NCBI RefSeq assembly: GCF_030817475.1
Contig: NZ_JAUSZJ010000002.1
Location: forward strand, 3,140,001 to 3,204,000
Origin: Streptomyces sp. V2I9
GTDB taxonomy: Bacteria > Actinomycetota > Actinomycetes > Streptomycetales > Streptomycetaceae
Length of the DNA stretch: 64,000 nucleotides
Reading direction: 5' to 3'
Part shown: piece after piece, positions 1 through 10,772 of the stretch
Position numbering within the stretch: position 1 is the first letter of the stretch
How the letters are laid out: the number at the start of each line of letters is the position of its first letter
Notes under the pieces: generated by a model
Database searches by the model: none
What the model was told of the DNA's origin: nothing
The model's input: only the letters and a program-made list of their open reading frames with translations
Translations under genes and position numbers: made by a program

Positions 1-295
1 GGTCGTCCACGACCATGCCGACGAGGTCGTGGCCGATGGTGTCGTACACGCCCATCCGGCGCGCCAGATCCACCTTGGTGCCCACGCCGTCGGTGGCGGA
101 GGCCAGCAGGGGCCGCTCGTAGCGCTTCAGCGCCGAGGCGTCGAAGAGGCCGGCGAAGCCGCCCAGGCCGCCGAGGCCCGCGACCTCGGGGCGCTGCGTC
201 TTCCTCACCCACTCCTTCATCAGCTCGACGGCGCGGTCACCGGCTTCGATGTCGACGCCGGCCGCCGCGTAGGAGGCACCTGTTGTCTCAGACAT
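1..295 (-). CDS. purM: Phosphoribosylformylglycinamidine cyclo-ligase (AIR synthetase), 5' part only
   Basis: Only the first 98 residues are inside the window; the gene runs off the left edge. The product closes the imidazole ring of AIR from FGAM with ATP, the fifth step of purine synthesis, in the cytosol. The visible part starts [20 protein letters not shown] and contains the PurM signature DGVGTK near residue 70, followed by [11 protein letters not shown], as expected for this family. The ATG at 293-295 is the natural start. It lies 60 bp downstream of the purF stop on the same strand, so purF-purM is most likely one operon. Identification is firm despite truncation. Confidence 0.93.
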   Translation of the reverse strand, partial: MSETTGASYAAAGVDIEAGDRAVELMKEWVRKTQRPEVAGLGGLGGFAGLFDASALKRYERPLLASATDGVGTKVDLARRMGVYDTIGHDLVGMVVDD

Positions 296-355
296 GGCGT
301 GGGATCTTTCGTGTGGAGATACGGGGCTGGTGGGGGATGCGGCGGCGCGTCCGGG

Positions 356-1882
356 TCACGGACGGCGCAGCGCGTCGGCCGCGGCGGTCGCCGCCGGGCC
401 CGCCGCCAGCTCGGTCTCCAGCAGCTGCTTGCCGAGCAGCTCCGGGTCCGGGAGCTCCATCGGGTATTCACCGTCGAAGCAGGCGCGGCAGAGGTTCGGC
501 TTGTCGATCGTCGTCGCCTCGATCATCGAGTCGATCGAGATGTACGAGAGCGAGTCGGCTCCCATGGAGGTGCAGATCTCATCGACGGTCATGCCGTTGG
601 CGATCAGCTCGGCGCGGGTGGCGAAGTCGATCCCGAAGAAGCAGGGCCACTTCACCGGCGGCGAGGAGATCCGGATGTGGATCTCGGCGGCGCCCGCCTC
701 GCGGAGCATCCGGACCAGGGCGCGCTGGGTGTTGCCGCGGACGATCGAGTCGTCGACGACCACCAGGCGCTTGCCCTTGATGACTTCCTTCAGCGGGTTC
801 AGCTTGAGCCGGATGCCGAGCTGGCGGATGGTCTGCGAGGGCTGGATGAAGGTCCGGCCGACGTAGGCGTTCTTCACCAGTCCGGCGCCGAACGGGATGC
901 CGCTGGCCTCCGCGTACCCGATCGCGGCGGGGGTGCCGGATTCCGGGGTGGCTATGACGAGGTCCGCCTCGACGGGGGCCTCGGCGGCCAGCTTGCGGCC
1001 CATCTCCACGCGGGAGAGGTAGACGTTCCGCCCGGCGATGTCGGTGTCGGGGCGGGCCAGGTAGACGTATTCGAAGACGCAGCCCTTGGGCTTCGCTTCC
1101 GCGAATCGCGAGGTGCGCAGACCGTTCTCGTCGATGGCGACGAGCTCGCCCGGCTCGATCTCGCGTACGTAGCTGGCGCCGCAGATGTCGAGCGCGGCCG
1201 ACTCGGACGCGACCACCCAGCCGCGCTCCAGGCGGCCGAGGACCAGCGGGCGGATGCCCTGCGGGTCGCGGGCGGCGTAGAGGGTGTGCTCGTCCATGAA
1301 GACCAGGGAGAACGCGCCCTTCACCTCGGGGAGCACCTTGGCGGCGGCTTCCTCGATGGTGAGCGGCTTGTCGTCCTCGTCGCGCTGCCCGGCGAGCAGC
1401 GCGGTCACCAGGTCGGTGTCGTTGGTCGCGGCGACCTGGGTGGCACGGCCGTCCTTGCGCGGAAGGTCGGCGACCATCTCCGCGAGCTGGGCGGTGTTGA
1501 CCAGGTTCCCGTTGTGGCCGAGGGCGATCGAGCCGTGCGCGGTGGCACGGAACGTCGGCTGCGCGTTCTCCCACACCGAGGCGCCGGTGGTGGAGTAGCG
1601 GGCATGGCCGACCGCGATATGGCCCTGGAGGGAACCCAGAGACGTTTCGTCGAAGACCTGCGAGACCAGTCCCATGTCCTTGAAGACCAGGATCTGGGAC
1701 CCGTTGCTCACTGCGATGCCCGCGGATTCCTGTCCGCGGTGCTGCAGGGCATACAGTCCGAAATAGGTGAGCTTGGCGACCTCTTCACCCGGAGCCCAGA
1801 CACCGAAGACGCCACAAGCGTCCTGGGGGCCTTTCTCTCCGGGGAGCAGGTCGTGGTTGAGTCGTCCATCACCACGGGGCAC
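356..1882 (-). CDS. purF: Amidophosphoribosyltransferase (glutamine PRPP amidotransferase)
   Basis: Catalyses the committed step of purine synthesis: PRPP plus glutamine to phosphoribosylamine. The 508-residue protein begins with a short propeptide, after which Cys23 (QDACGVFGVW) would be the N-terminal nucleophile of the Ntn glutaminase domain. The PRPP-binding loop VVVDDSIVRGNT lies near residues 371-382. Cysteines near 267 and in NLCRACFDGEYP near 465 are the usual ligands of the Fe-S cluster in the Bacillus-type enzyme. The start is GTG at 1880-1882. It is the first gene of a purF-purM pair on the minus strand. Length and motifs are normal for an actinobacterial PurF. Confidence 0.97.
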   Translation of the reverse strand: MPRGDGRLNHDLLPGEKGPQDACGVFGVWAPGEEVAKLTYFGLYALQHRGQESAGIAVSNGSQILVFKDMGLVSQVFDETSLGSLQGHIAVGHARYSTTGASVWENAQPTFRATAHGSIALGHNGNLVNTAQLAEMVADLPRKDGRATQVAATNDTDLVTALLAGQRDEDDKPLTIEEAAAKVLPEVKGAFSLVFMDEHTLYAARDPQGIRPLVLGRLERGWVVASESAALDICGASYVREIEPGELVAIDENGLRTSRFAEAKPKGCVFEYVYLARPDTDIAGRNVYLSRVEMGRKLAAEAPVEADLVIATPESGTPAAIGYAEASGIPFGAGLVKNAYVGRTFIQPSQTIRQLGIRLKLNPLKEVIKGKRLVVVDDSIVRGNTQRALVRMLREAGAAEIHIRISSPPVKWPCFFGIDFATRAELIANGMTVDEICTSMGADSLSYISIDSMIEATTIDKPNLCRACFDGEYPMELPDPELLGKQLLETELAAGPAATAAADALRRP

Positions 1883-2601
1883 GGCACCGAGTGTAGGCGA
1901 GATCGACCACTGGTCCGAATTGGAGACCGGTGGGCAAACGCGGGGCGGGGCAGGGACAGCGGGCCCGGGGACCGCGCGGGACGGGTGGTTCGCGGGACTT
2001 CAGACGGTGACACTGCGTTACCGTCGCAGGAGCGGCGCGGGCTGCGCGAGGCGGCCGCGGGGCTCACTTCCGGGCCGGAGGGTCGGTTACCGATCGGTAG
2101 CGGATAGCTGGGGCGGAGGGGCGGTCGTGGCGCTCGGTGAGCCTGCCCGGACTCCGCCCCGGCTGCCGGCCGAACGCTCGTCGCGTGGTGAGCCTCACAC
2201 CTCCGGGCTCCGGGTGAGCGGCGCGGGCCGTGGAGGCGAGGGCCACCGTCCGCAGTCCGAGACCGCCATTGACAGGCCCATGCCCCGTTGGCAGGCTCCT
2301 CCCCCATGCAGCCCCTCGGTGATCTTTCGATCACGCTCGTGGTGCGCCGGCACGTCGATCTGGGACGTGTAGCGAGCGCCATCTGTCGCCGCGCCTGAGG
2401 CAGCCGCACCTCCCGGACCCCCGCAGGGCCTCCGCCCCGAGGCTTCGGCCTGCGCGCACGCGTGCCTCCCTCCGCCTCTCCCTCTTCCGTCCCCTGCGGA
2501 CGGGTGCGTCCGTCCGCGGGCCCCCGGCCCGCCGGGACGTCGCGCCCACCGCCTCGCGCCCCGCCCTCCGACCGGTGCCCGAGGCCCGCCCAGGAGCCCT
2601 C
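1883..2601. other. Intergenic region between purF and the sulfatase gene
   Basis: About 720 bp separate the divergent purF and sulfatase starts. I find no convincing gene: the open frames have arginine/proline-rich, low-complexity translations typical of antisense or non-coding GC-rich DNA. A TTGACA hexamer at 2269-2274 resembles a -35 box pointing toward the sulfatase, but the hexamer 17 bp downstream is a poor -10. Confidence 0.5.
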
Positions 2602-4050
2602 ATGACCTCTCACGATGCGTACGCACGATCCGGTACGCCGCTGACCCGGCGCGCCTTCACCACCGCCGTCGGTGCGAGCGCCGTCACCGCGGCCGGGATA
2701 CCGGGGGCCGCCCCGGCATCCGCCGCCGGAACGGCCGCCGCCGTGCCACGGGAACGCCCGTTCCGTGCCGCCCGCGGCAAGCACGCGCGCCGCCCCAACA
2801 TCCTCTTCATCCTCGGCGACGACCTCGGATGGGCGGACCTCTCGTCCTACGGGTCTCCGCACATCCGCACACCCCACCTGGACAGGCTGGCACGGCAGGG
2901 CGTGCGCTTCACCGACGCGTACTCCGGCTCGGCGACCTGCTCCCCGACCCGGTTCAGCCTCTACACGGGGCGCTATCCGGGGCGTACGAGGGGCGGGCTC
3001 GCCGAGCCCATCGCCGACCGTTCGGTGGGGCTGGAGCCCACCCATCCGACGCTGGCCTCGCTGCTGCGCGGCGTCGGCTACGCGACCGCGCTGATCGGCA
3101 AGTGGCACTGCGGCTACCTGCCGGACCACAGCCCGACGAAGTCGGGGTACGACGCGTTCTTCGGCAACTTCGGCGGGGCTCTGGAGTACTACTCCAAGCT
3201 CGGCCTGGCGGGCGAGTACGACCTGTACGAGGGCGACGCCGAGTACAAGGACCTGCGGTACTACACCCGGATCCTCACGGAGCGCGCGAGCGAGTACGTA
3301 CAGCGTGACCACGACGGCAGGCCGTGGCTGCTCAACCTGAACTTCACCACCCCGCACTGGCCCTGGATCGCCGACGGCGACACCGGGGCGAGCGCCGCGA
3401 TCGTCCGCCGGATCAAGGCCGGCGACCGGTCCGCCCTCCGGCACGCCGACGGCGGCTCGGTCGAGAAGTACACGGAGATGGTCGAGGACCTGGACCGCTC
3501 GGTCGGCGAGGTGCTGAAGGCGCTGAAGCGATCGGGGCAGGAGAAGGACACCCTGGTCTTCTTCGCCAGCGACAACGGCGGCGAGCGGTTCTCCTACACC
3601 TGGCCGCTCGCCGGCAGCAAGGGCTCGCTCCAGGAGGGCGGCATCCGCGTCCCCTCGATCCTGCGCTGGCCCGCGCGCATCGAGGGACACCAGGTCAGCG
3701 ACCTCCCGGTGTTCTCCCCCGACTGGACGGCCACCCTGCTGGAGCTGGGCGGGGCACGACCGGACCCCGCCCACCCTCTGGACGGCGTCAGCCTCGCGGG
3801 GTATCTGCTGCGGGGTGAGACGCCGAAGGAGCGCGACCTGTTCTGGCGGGTGCGCGGCGAGCGGGCACTGCGGCGCGGCGACTGGAAGTACTACCGGGGA
3901 AGGAGCGGGGCCGACCAGCTGTTCAACCTGGCCGAGGACCGGCGCGAGCAGGCCGACCGCGCGAAGGCCGACCCGGAGCGGCTGGCCGGGCTGCGGGCGT
4001 CCTGGGAGAGGACCGACTCCGGCCTGCTCCCCTATCCCCCGGCCTCCTGA
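2602..4050 (+). CDS. Tat-exported type I sulfatase (arylsulfatase family)
   Basis: A 482-residue hydrolase of sulfate esters. The N-terminus carries LTRRAFTTAVG followed by an alanine-rich hydrophobic stretch, a twin-arginine signal, so it should act outside the membrane. RPNILFILGDDLGWADLS supplies the metal-binding Asp pair (73-74). CSPTR starting at Cys113 is the C-x-P-x-R sulfatase signature in which Cys is converted to formylglycine; DNGG near residue 320 is a later metal/sulfate site. The ATG at 2602 is chosen because CAGGAG lies 6 bp upstream and it leaves a proper Tat signal. The natural substrate cannot be read from the sequence. It stands alone and points toward the convergent META lipoprotein gene. 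Confidence 0.92.
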   Translation: MTSHDAYARSGTPLTRRAFTTAVGASAVTAAGIPGAAPASAAGTAAAVPRERPFRAARGKHARRPNILFILGDDLGWADLSSYGSPHIRTPHLDRLARQGVRFTDAYSGSATCSPTRFSLYTGRYPGRTRGGLAEPIADRSVGLEPTHPTLASLLRGVGYATALIGKWHCGYLPDHSPTKSGYDAFFGNFGGALEYYSKLGLAGEYDLYEGDAEYKDLRYYTRILTERASEYVQRDHDGRPWLLNLNFTTPHWPWIADGDTGASAAIVRRIKAGDRSALRHADGGSVEKYTEMVEDLDRSVGEVLKALKRSGQEKDTLVFFASDNGGERFSYTWPLAGSKGSLQEGGIRVPSILRWPARIEGHQVSDLPVFSPDWTATLLELGGARPDPAHPLDGVSLAGYLLRGETPKERDLFWRVRGERALRRGDWKYYRGRSGADQLFNLAEDRREQADRAKADPERLAGLRASWERTDSGLLPYPPAS

Positions 4051-4194
4051 CCCGCCGTCAGCGGTGCCGGGCGGCCCGCCCCGGCCGGTCAGCCCCTGAC
4101 CGCCGGGGCTGCCGCGGGCGCGCACCGGCTCGGCAGGTCCTGCGGCACGCGCCCCGCATCCGCCGCGGGCCCCGCCCCGGCCGCGTCCTGCGGG

Positions 4195-5028
4195 TCATCC
4201 GTGCCGGGAGCCGGTCCCGGCGGGCGCGGCCGTGGCGCCGATGCCCCGGCCGCCCTTTCCGTGGAGGGTGAGCGTGCTGCCCTCGACCGTGTACGTCGCC
4301 GGGCCGCCGAGGGCCGTGAGCACGGCGTTCTCCACCTCCATCTCGGCCTCCGGGCACATCTTCCGGGTGCTCATGATCCGGCCGAAGGTGATCGTGGAGT
4401 CCTTCACCGTGGCCTTGCCGCTGAAGGAGTTGCAGCCGGCGTTGCCCCGTACGGTGCCATCCTCGCCGAAGGTCAGGTGGGGCGCCCGCTCCTCGGGGAG
4501 GTCCGCCGGCACCGTGGTGGCCGTCTCGCCGTCGAGCAGGGTGGTCACCGTCCACCGGGTGCCGACCGGATCGGCCGCCTTCTCCTCGCTGAGCTCCATG
4601 GTCGCGCCGCCCTGCCGCGCGAGGGTCAGCTTCTTGCCGGAGAGCTTCGCGGTGAGTTCGCCGCCCATCGCGTCGATGGCGGCCTTCTCGAACTTCTCGA
4701 TGTCCTCGCCGCACGCCATCTGCGTGGTGACGGGCTTGCCGAAGGTGATCCGGTCGCCCTCCACGCGGGCGTCCACACCGATCTCGTTGCAGCCGAAGTC
4801 GGCCGTGGCGCGGCCCTTCGGGTCGATCTCCATGCGGGCCCCCGCCGGGGCCTCGGTCGTCTTCCCGTCGACGGTCACCGAGTCGACGCTCCACGCGACG
4901 CCGGTGACGGGAACGTCGCTCTGCACGGTGTCGCCGCCGCCGGAGTCGGAATCCGACACCGTGCCGCAGGCGGCGAGCGTGAGGAGGGCCAGAACACTGA
5001 CGCTGAGGGTCATCCGTTGTGTGCGCAT
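4195..5028 (-). CDS. Lipoprotein with two META (HslJ-like) domains
   Basis: The 277-residue product starts with a lipoprotein signal peptide ending in the lipobox LAAC (Cys21), then a Ser/Asp/Gly-rich tether. Two META repeats follow, at about residues 40-150 and 160-265. Each has the W-x-V/T-x-x-L/V opening and a GCN motif (FGCNEIG and AGCNSFSG) with a second cysteine later (MACGED, KMCPEA), suggesting one disulfide per domain. META domains occur in HslJ-type envelope proteins of unclear biochemical role. The gene is monocistronic by spacing and convergent with the sulfatase. Confidence 0.88.
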   Translation of the reverse strand: MRTQRMTLSVSVLALLTLAACGTVSDSDSGGGDTVQSDVPVTGVAWSVDSVTVDGKTTEAPAGARMEIDPKGRATADFGCNEIGVDARVEGDRITFGKPVTTQMACGEDIEKFEKAAIDAMGGELTAKLSGKKLTLARQGGATMELSEEKAADPVGTRWTVTTLLDGETATTVPADLPEERAPHLTFGEDGTVRGNAGCNSFSGKATVKDSTITFGRIMSTRKMCPEAEMEVENAVLTALGGPATYTVEGSTLTLHGKGGRGIGATAAPAGTGSRHG

Positions 5029-5089
5029 GGCGATGGGACGGAGCGGGGTCCCGATCCGGTTCCGTACGCCCCGCCGCCGGGCGGGTGTC

Positions 5090-5893
5090 TCACCCCATCA
5101 GGGGCAGCAGGGCGGCCAGATCGGCGCGCTCCCCGCTGGCGCCGACCTCGGCGTCCGCGAGGGCCCGCGCCCATTCCGTACGCCCGGTGGCGAGCCGCAG
5201 CCAGGTCAGCGGGGCGGTCTCCACCACGTTGGGCGGGGTGCCGCGGGTGTGCTTGGGGCCGCCGATGCACTGGACCACCGCGAACGGCGGCACGCGCACC
5301 TCGACCGAGCCGCCGGGGGCCCGGTCCGCGAGGGCGTCCGCCAGCAGCCGGGTGCAGGCGGCCAGCGCCTGGCGGTCGTACGGCACCTCCAGCCCGAGGG
5401 CCGCGTTCAGGTCGTCCGTGTGGACGGTCAGCTCGACGGTCCGGGTGACCAGGTAGTCGACCAGCCGCATGGACCCGACCCGCGTGGCCAGCAGCCGCTC
5501 CCCCGTGCCGGTGGCGGGGACCGCCGCCGCGAAGCCCGCCTCCGCCTCCGCGTACAGGGCGACGAGATCGGGGCTGCCGGCCGCCAGCTCCACGACGTCC
5601 TCGGAGATCGGGGCGGCGTACGCGGCGGTGGCCGCCGGCCACTCCACCAGGACGAGGCCGGGCTTGGCGCCGGGCGGCTCCGGCAGCGCCAGGGAGCGGG
5701 CGACGCTGCTCATGCCCATGGCGACGTGGGCGGCCAGCTCGCGCACCGTCCAGTCGCCGAGCCGGGTCGGCGCGGCGAGCTGCTCCGGCGTCAACACGGC
5801 GACGGCGTCGCGCACATGGCCGAACTGGGCGAGGACCGCGGTGCGGGTCCTGAGGTAGTCGTAGGCGCGCGGGCGCTTCTTGGCCGGAGGCAT
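5090..5893 (-). CDS. Maleylpyruvate isomerase family protein (DinB-like fold with SCP2-like C-terminus)
   Basis: A 267-residue cytosolic protein of the actinobacterial family often called mycothiol-dependent maleylpyruvate isomerase-like. The N-terminal half has the family opening VLAQFGHVRDAVAVLTPEQL and then GDWTVRELAAHVAMGM, the helix that carries the putative metal/thiol-site His. The C-terminal part (about 175-267, ending WARALADAEVGASGERAD) resembles the SCP2-like domain seen in these proteins. Start ATG at 5891-5893, giving MPPAKKRPRAYDYLRTRT. No substrate can be inferred. It lies between the META lipoprotein gene and purL without clear operon linkage. Confidence 0.83.
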   Translation of the reverse strand: MPPAKKRPRAYDYLRTRTAVLAQFGHVRDAVAVLTPEQLAAPTRLGDWTVRELAAHVAMGMSSVARSLALPEPPGAKPGLVLVEWPAATAAYAAPISEDVVELAAGSPDLVALYAEAEAGFAAAVPATGTGERLLATRVGSMRLVDYLVTRTVELTVHTDDLNAALGLEVPYDRQALAACTRLLADALADRAPGGSVEVRVPPFAVVQCIGGPKHTRGTPPNVVETAPLTWLRLATGRTEWARALADAEVGASGERADLAALLPLMG

Positions 5894-6094
5894 GGGGCCG
5901 AGGGTAGCCCGCCCCACCGACAACGCATCCTCAGGCTCCTGCGGCCCGCTCCCCGGCGGTGAACGTCCCGCCGCTCGCGGGCACTCCGACGCCCCGCCAG
6001 ATGAACGGGACGCCCCGCGCGTCGTCGCGACCCGGGCCGTCCACCGTCCGGTGACCGGCGGGCCGGCCTCGACCGGGGCCACGGCGCGCAAAGG

Positions 6095-6131
6095 CGAAAC
6101 CCCCGCCCGGAGGCCCCGGACGGGGGTTTCG
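6095..6131 (-). terminator. Rho-independent-type hairpin after purL
   Basis: An 11-bp perfect inverted repeat, CGAAACCCCCG at 6095-6105 and CGGGGGTTTCG at 6121-6131, with further pairing possible inside the loop. It lies 36 bp past the purL stop codon and probably ends the purS-purQ-purL transcript. Confidence 0.75.
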
Positions 6132-6166
6132 AGAACGCCGATCGGTGACGCCGCCCGGCGCGCGGC

Positions 6167-8412
<2,246 letters not shown>

Positions 8413-8416
<4 letters not shown>

Positions 8417-9093
8417 GCGTTGACCAGCTTCTTGATGATCGAGGTGAAGAAACCGAGGCCGTCGGTGCGGCCGGTGCCGATGAGCGGCTCCACGGCGTGC
8501 TCCGGGTGCGGCATCAGGCCGACGATGTTGCCCGCGGCGTTGGTGATGCCCGCGATGTCGCGGAGCGAGCCGTTGGGGTTGCCGTCCAGGTAGCGGAAGG
8601 CGACGCGGCCCTCGGCCTCCAGCTCGTCGAGCGTGCGCTCGTCGGCGGTGTACCGGCCGTCCATGTTCTTGAGCGGGACCCTGATCTCCTGGCCGGCGCT
8701 GTAGTCCGAGGTCCAGGCGGTCTCCGCGTTCTCCACCCGCAGGCTCTGGTCGCGGCAGATGAAGTGGAGGTGGTTGTTGCGCAGCATGGCGCCGGGCAGC
8801 AGGTGCGCCTCGGTCAGGATCTGGAACCCGTTGCAGATGCCGAGGACCGGCATCCCGGCCTTCGCCTGCTCGATGAGGGTTTCCATGACCGGCGAGAAGC
8901 GGGAAATCGCTCCGGCGCGGAGGTAGTCGCCGTACGAGAAACCGCCGGCCAGCACGACCGCGTCGACCTGGTGGAGATCCTTGTCGCGGTGCCACAGGGA
9001 TACGGGCTCGGCGCCCGCGATCCGGACGGCGCGCAGGGCGTCCTGATCGTCGAGGGTGCCGGGAAAAGTGACGACGCCGATACGGGTGGTCAC
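8413..9093 (-). CDS. purQ: Phosphoribosylformylglycinamidine synthase subunit PurQ (glutaminase)
   Basis: A 226-residue class I glutamine amidotransferase that supplies ammonia to PurL. The nucleophile elbow [10 protein letters not shown] places the catalytic Cys at 87; [10 protein letters not shown] near residue 200 holds the His-Glu of the triad. The N-terminus [15 protein letters not shown] is typical of PurQ. The start is GTG at 9091-9093 and overlaps the purS stop by four bases; the gene's own stop overlaps the purL start. Tight spacing keeps the three subunits stoichiometric. Confidence 0.97.
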
Positions 9094-9341
9094 TTCTCCT
9101 CCTCCACCTTCACGACGAAGTCCTCGATGACGGTGTTGGCGAGGAACGTCTCGGCCAGCTCGTTAATGCGGGCGAGGGCGGCGTCGTCGACCGGCCCCTC
9201 GACCTCCAGCTCGAAACGCTTTCCCTGACGAACGTCCGCGATTCCCTCGAAGCCGAGACGGGGCAGTGCGCGCTGCACCGCCTGTCCCTGCGGGTCGAGG
9301 ATCTCGGGCTTGAGCATGACGTCGACTACGACGCGTGCCAC
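9090..9341 (-). CDS. purS: Phosphoribosylformylglycinamidine synthase subunit PurS
   Basis: An 83-residue subunit that bridges PurQ and PurL and forms the ammonia channel. The sequence [20 protein letters not shown] followed by [19 protein letters not shown] is the PurS signature. The GTG at 9339-9341 is preferred because it yields the standard PurS N-terminus and length; upstream in-frame codons give non-family sequence. First gene of the purS-purQ-purL operon, and divergent from lsrL. Confidence 0.95.
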   Translation of the reverse strand: MARVVVDVMLKPEILDPQGQAVQRALPRLGFEGIADVRQGKRFELEVEGPVDDAALARINELAETFLANTVIEDFVVKVEEEK

Positions 9342-9779
9342 TGGCACTCCCGGTGTGGTGGTGTGGTGCGGCTGTCTCTCCGGGGGGTTCCCCAGACCCC
9401 CGCGGGTCCACTCAGCGTACCTGCCCAAAATTTCTACGCGGGTAGATATCGGACAGGGGCGACCCGGCGGACACGTTCCGCGGATCACATCCGGATATCG
9501 GCCGCGACACCGCAGGGAAAAGGTCCGGAAAAAACTCGCGCCGTTTGTCCACGGATTGCACACGGACACGCGGAGGTAATTGACCGGGCTTCACCATGCG
9601 GTACCCACCGCTGTACAAATGATTACGGGGAAAGCATTATTGCCCCGTTACGACAACGGAACACCGGGAACAACGGACCAGTCGACACCGCGTCGATCCG
9701 CATCCGCCCGCCTGGCAGCCGGAAGGCCGGCATCCGCGCACGCGACACGCGCCGGTGCCGTAGGAAAGGACCGATATCC
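9342..9779. other. Divergent intergenic region purS / lsrL
   Basis: A 438-bp non-coding stretch between two divergent starts, less GC-rich than its surroundings in places (for example AAAATTTCTACG near 9426 and ATTACGGGGAAAGC near 9620). It must hold the promoters for purSQL and for lsrL. I see no PurR-type palindrome or riboswitch. AGGAAAGGA at 9762-9770 is the lsrL ribosome binding site. Confidence 0.5.
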
Positions 9780-10115
9780 GTGGCTCAGCGCGTAGTGGTG
9801 ACACTCTCCGACGACATCGACGGGGGAGAGGCGGCGGAAACGGTGCTCTTCGCCCTGGACGGGAAGACGTACGAGATCGACCTCAATCCCGCCAACGCCA
9901 GAAAACTCCGGAAGACCCTGGCGCCCTACGTGGCCGCCGCCCGGAAGCAGACACATGCCGGCAAGCACGGCCGGAAGCCCACGTCCTACCGGCACACCTC
10001 CCTCGCCCCGGACCCGGCGGCCGTCCGCGCCTGGGCCCGCTCGCACCGGATGGAGGTGCCGGCCCGCGGCCGCATCCCGAAGAAGGTCTACGAAGCGTTC
10101 GAGGCGGCCGGGTGA
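9780..10115 (+). CDS. lsrL: Lsr2-family nucleoid-associated protein (second paralogue type, LsrL)
   Basis: A 111-residue DNA-bridging protein of the Lsr2 family. Residues 1-55 form the beta-strand/helix dimerisation domain (QRVVVTLSDDIDGGEAAETV ... ALDGKTYEIDLN). The C-terminal DNA-binding part has RAWARSHRMEV, then the RGR minor-groove hook at 96-98 and IPKKVYEAFEAAG. Lsr2 proteins silence AT-rich, horizontally acquired DNA. Placement next to purSQL rather than in the usual lsr2 locus matches the paralogue known as LsrL in Streptomyces (from memory of gene order). GTG start at 9780 with a strong upstream AGGAAAGGA. Confidence 0.9.
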   Translation: MAQRVVVTLSDDIDGGEAAETVLFALDGKTYEIDLNPANARKLRKTLAPYVAAARKQTHAGKHGRKPTSYRHTSLAPDPAAVRAWARSHRMEVPARGRIPKKVYEAFEAAG

Positions 10116-10360
10116 CCCCGCGCCCGACGGGCCGGGGGCGACGGGCGGGTGCCGGGCACGGAGATCCCGCCGGATGCGGAGGGCGGGCGTCCGCCGGGCG
10201 GGGGGCGCGGGCCGGAGCGCGGAACGACCGGTCGGACGCACCGTCAGGCGGCCCCGGACGCCCGGCGGGCCGGGTGCCCGCCGCTCCGCCGGCCCGGCCC
10301 GGAGGCCCGCCGCGTGCGCCCCGCCGGGAGCCGACTTGCGCGACACCCCCGCAGGTCGGC

Positions 10361-10366
10361 TAGAGT
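10361..10366 (+). promoter_or_regulatory. Probable -10 box for the first tRNA-Gly
   Basis: TAGAGT at 10361-10366 fits the TAnnnT -10 of vegetative (HrdB-type) promoters. TTGCGC at 10336-10341 is a plausible -35, 19 bp away. The tRNA begins about 50 bp downstream, implying a processed leader. Confidence 0.55.
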
Positions 10367-10415
10367 CTGGAACACGCCGAGGGGCGAGGCCGCAAAGCCG
10401 AATCCCACGCAGCGT

Positions 10416-10487
10416 GCGGGTGTAGTTCAGTAGTAGAACATCCCCCTTCCAGGGGGAAGGCGCAGTGTGCAATTCCTGTCACCCGCT
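10416..10487 (+). tRNA. tRNA-Gly (anticodon TCC)
   Basis: A 72-nt cloverleaf without encoded CCA. Acceptor GCGGGTG pairs with CACCCGC; the D arm reads TAGTTCAGTAGTAGAACA. The anticodon stem TCCCC/GGGGA encloses loop CTTCCAG, giving anticodon TCC. A TTC-containing T loop follows. It is the first of two closely spaced tRNA-Gly genes. Confidence 0.95.
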
Positions 10488-10526
10488 CTGCACGACTCTT
10501 CGGACCGACCACCGCGTCGGATCAGG

Positions 10527-10532
10527 TAGAGT
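10527..10532 (+). promoter_or_regulatory. Possible -10 box for the second tRNA-Gly
   Basis: TAGAGT at 10527-10532, identical to the -10 candidate of the preceding tRNA gene, lies 38 bp before the second tRNA-Gly. No convincing -35 was seen, so co-transcription with the first tRNA remains possible. Confidence 0.45.
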
Positions 10533-10570
10533 AGTGCTCGCTCCACCGGTGAAAGCCGAGTGGTCGCACT

Positions 10571-10643
10571 GCGGACGTAGCTCAGTTGGTAGAGCGCAAC
10601 CTTGCCAAGGTTGAGGTCGCCAGTTCGAACCTGGTCGTCCGCT
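10571..10643 (+). tRNA. tRNA-Gly (anticodon GCC), copy 1
   Basis: A 73-nt cloverleaf. Acceptor GCGGACG/CGTCCGC, D arm AGCTCAGTTGGTAGAGC, anticodon stem CAACC/GGTTG with loop TTGCCAA (anticodon GCC), and T arm CCAGTTCGAACCTGG. It is nearly identical to the tRNA at 14629, differing by a compensated acceptor base pair. Confidence 0.96.
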
Positions 10644-10650
10644 CAGCATC

Positions 10651-10680
10651 AAAGGCCCTGATCTTCTGATCAGGGCCTTT
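10651..10680 (+). terminator. Terminator after the tRNA-Gly pair
   Basis: A perfect 13-bp inverted repeat, AAAGGCCCTGATC and its complement, separated by TTCT and ending in TTTGTC. It lies seven bases after the second tRNA-Gly. Confidence 0.85.
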
Positions 10681-10772
10681 GTCGTGTTCTCGGATGCCGC
10701 CATGACGTTTGTCATGAGCAGTGATGACAGCGCGCACTGCTCGCGGGCCGAGCCCGGCGGAAGCCTTGAGGC

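Noticed and set aside
29-2107. Long plus-strand open frame opposite purF and purM
   Set aside because: Low-complexity translation and exact coverage of two well-defined minus-strand pur genes; shadow frame.
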